From Xylocopa sonorina (lineage: Eukaryota > Arthropoda > Insecta > Hymenoptera > Apidae), in NCBI RefSeq assembly GCF_050948175.1, contig NW_027490383.1, positions 62,001 through 126,000 of the forward strand: a DNA stretch of 64,000 nucleotides, read 5' to 3'. Positions 62,692-64,000 of this stretch are shown here, in pieces. Numbering within the stretch: position 1 is the first letter of the stretch; every line of letters starts with the position of its first letter. The position numbers and the translations under genes are program-made. Under the pieces are notes generated by a model. It made no database searches and was not told the DNA's origin. It saw nothing but the letters and a program-made list of their open reading frames with translations.

Positions 62692-63548
62692 CATACGGCA
62701 CTCTATGTACAAACAGGACGCAACACACAAGTATAGCATAAGTCATTTCATGTGTAATCATAATTTTAGAAAGCGTATTATTCATAATTAGAGCCGTGCC
62801 AGTTCACGCCGGCCGCGCACACTTCACCACGACCGTCCGCACCACCACGAGTGTCGAGAGTCCTCCCCATTCCAGGTCCTAGCGTTCCCGCGCGATCCGA
62901 GGAGGTCGCGGATCCGCGAGTCAACGAAGAGATCAAGCCCAGCGCTCGATGAGTACAAATCGATCCAAGCGCTCATCGCGACCGTACCTATCATGCCTCC
63001 GGGCCTTGCTCCACCTCACTTGAAGATGTTTGCTATTTCGTTACTATTCTAACTCAGAATTCAAGTTGCTATTTCCAATTCTAACTTTAACTTTACTCTA
63101 AATTAACGATTCTAGTACTTAGCCATTCTTAGCATAGTGAAGTAAAGTGTAAGCTTAGGTTTTACTTAGAATATATTTTATTTTTACCAGTATTTACAAA
63201 CTCTCATTATTACCACAGCATTCCTTGCCTTAAATTAAATTAAATTCATTACGATACGAAGTCTTTCACGATTTCACGCGTCTTCCAAAATCATTCAAGG
63301 AGTTCTGACCATTAGTCACGCTTAGTTACCGACCAGTTAAAGTGGCCCTCCGCTTAACTGCACCAAGCCACAGTTCGACTAAGGAGAAGATATCCATCGT
63401 TTTCCATATCTCTGGATCGGCAAACTAGAGCGGCCCTCTCCGCTAGTGGATCCGTATCTGGTGTTTTGGAATCCGATTTGAATGCGCCTTTCCGCAATGG
63501 ATAAATGAAACTCGACGCGTAGGAAGGAAGAACTTCCTGCGTTCTCCA

Positions 63549-63782
63549 GTGCGCGAATACGTAGATACAAGCAGCTACTCCATCGTCGACCACTGCTCCG
63601 TCTCATCTCCTACTGTCTGCCGACCGGACAGCCTTTCCGCATCGCCGCCTTCGTCGCCGATCCGCACCAGAGATCAGCCTGCCTGGGTGCTCGTTCCATT
63701 GTCGATTCCGCCTCACAGCCCGTATACAGGAACCATACCAGAGGATGATCCTCGCCGAGGACGATACCTGGAACGACGTTAG
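63549..63782 (+). CDS. Ser/Pro-rich leader open frame, LTR-like copy 4 (77 codons)
   Basis: Starts MREYVDTSSYSIVD, which lines up with the VREYLEGV position of copy 1's frame, and is rich in Ser and Pro. It ends with a stop ~30 bp before the conserved splice donor. No domain is recognised. Homology to the copy 1 frame is weak at protein level, so translation is doubtful. Confidence 0.25.
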   Translation: MREYVDTSSYSIVDHCSVSSPTVCRPDSLSASPPSSPIRTRDQPAWVLVPLSIPPHSPYTGTIPEDDPRRGRYLERR

Positions 63783-63806
63783 TAATTAGCGGCTTCCAAG
63801 ACTTCG

Positions 63807-63816
63807 AAAGGTAAGT
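63807..63816 (+). other. Splice donor in leader, copy 4
   Basis: CGAAAG/GTAAGT, close to the eukaryotic 5' splice-site consensus and homologous to the CGAAAG/GTAGGG of copies 1 and 2. Confidence 0.5.
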
Positions 63817-64000
63817 CCCCTTTTTTATATACTCGCGTCCGTGACTTTCGCGCAGTGTTTCGCGATCCAAAAAGAACCCGCTCTTCCATCCAATTGTGCG
63901 AGTCGAACCATTCGAGACTGCGTGCTGCTCCGCCATACGTTTAATTTTCCGCGACCCCAGTCGTGATACATCTATGAAAGGAAAAATATTTGGAAAACTT

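Larger units (their letters stand above)
62451..64000 (+). mobile_element. LTR-like element, copy 4 (diverged, runs off the window)
   Basis: Shares the plan of copy 1: a GC-rich first part (CCTCGCACCAAGGAGTTGAACC), TATA-like TATTTAAG, a second GC-rich part (CGAGGAGGTCGCGGATCCGCGAG), the AT-rich stretch with TTAGAATATATTTTATTTTTAC (5040 in copy 1), then a leader with a Ser/Pro-rich open frame, a splice donor at 63811 and the CGCGTCCGTGACTTTCGCGCAGTGT segment. Because the leader continues past the window, this copy may show whether gag/pol follows. It starts right after SD copy 3. Confidence 0.6.

Overview
The window looks like repeat-rich, gene-poor chromatin (pericentromeric or otherwise heterochromatic) from an arthropod, most likely an insect. 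The reasons are a satellite with a ~174 bp monomer filling about half the window, piggyBac-type transposons with TTAA target sites, an R1/I/Jockey-like non-LTR retrotransposon, and a broken, intron-bearing copy of the animal gene HSDL2. I cannot name the species; Hymenoptera is only a guess. No intact protein-coding host gene was found.

Layout. 1-4318: satellite in orientation A. 4319-5838: LTR-like element, copy 1 (+). 5839-16888: satellite in orientation B (reverse complement of A). 16889-21472: 4.6 kb low-copy segment 'SD', copy 1. 21473-25142: satellite A. 25143-26725: LTR-like element, copy 2 (-). 26726-37060: satellite B, grading into a strongly diverged form (sat-2) to 37735. 37736-38110: isolated 5' piece of a non-LTR element. 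38111-38600: GC-rich leader with a (CT)n tract. 38601-43130: SD copy 2. 43131-43430: partial repeat of the GC-rich leader. 43431-44550: satellite A. 44551-53083: sat-2 with repeated strand switches, holding a piggyBac-like element (48404-52030) that is itself interrupted by a second, complete-ended piggyBac-like element (49631-51742, TTAA on both sides). 53084-54310: LTR-like copy 3. 54480-56770: non-LTR retrotransposon relic (-). 56771-58150: no gene seen. 58176-59598: HSDL2 pseudogene (+). 60481-60682: an unidentified exon-like relic (-). 60990-62450: SD copy 3, lacking its middle. 62451-64000: LTR-like copy 4, running off the end.

The most striking property is the architecture. Satellite polarity reverses across every large non-satellite block: A|LTR1|B|SD1|A|LTR2|B|SD2|A, then B|piggyBac|A. 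SD1 and SD2 are direct repeats about 21.66 kb apart, so the region is a tandem array of a ~21 kb composite unit [SD - A array - LTR cassette - B array]. Within that unit the LTR cassette, together with at least a few hundred bases of its satellite flanks, is inverted in one copy relative to the other. The arrays on its two sides are inverted repeats, which is the configuration expected to flip by recombination. The gradient of satellite divergence from array centre (174 bp, regular) to edge (sat-2, scrambled) resembles an ageing pericentromere.

Genes here do not form pathways. The coding traces are transposases, a retrotransposon gag/endonuclease, short leader frames in the LTR-like elements, and host-gene relics. 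All coordinates of repeat junctions were read by eye and are good to about 5-30 bp unless a sharp motif is quoted.
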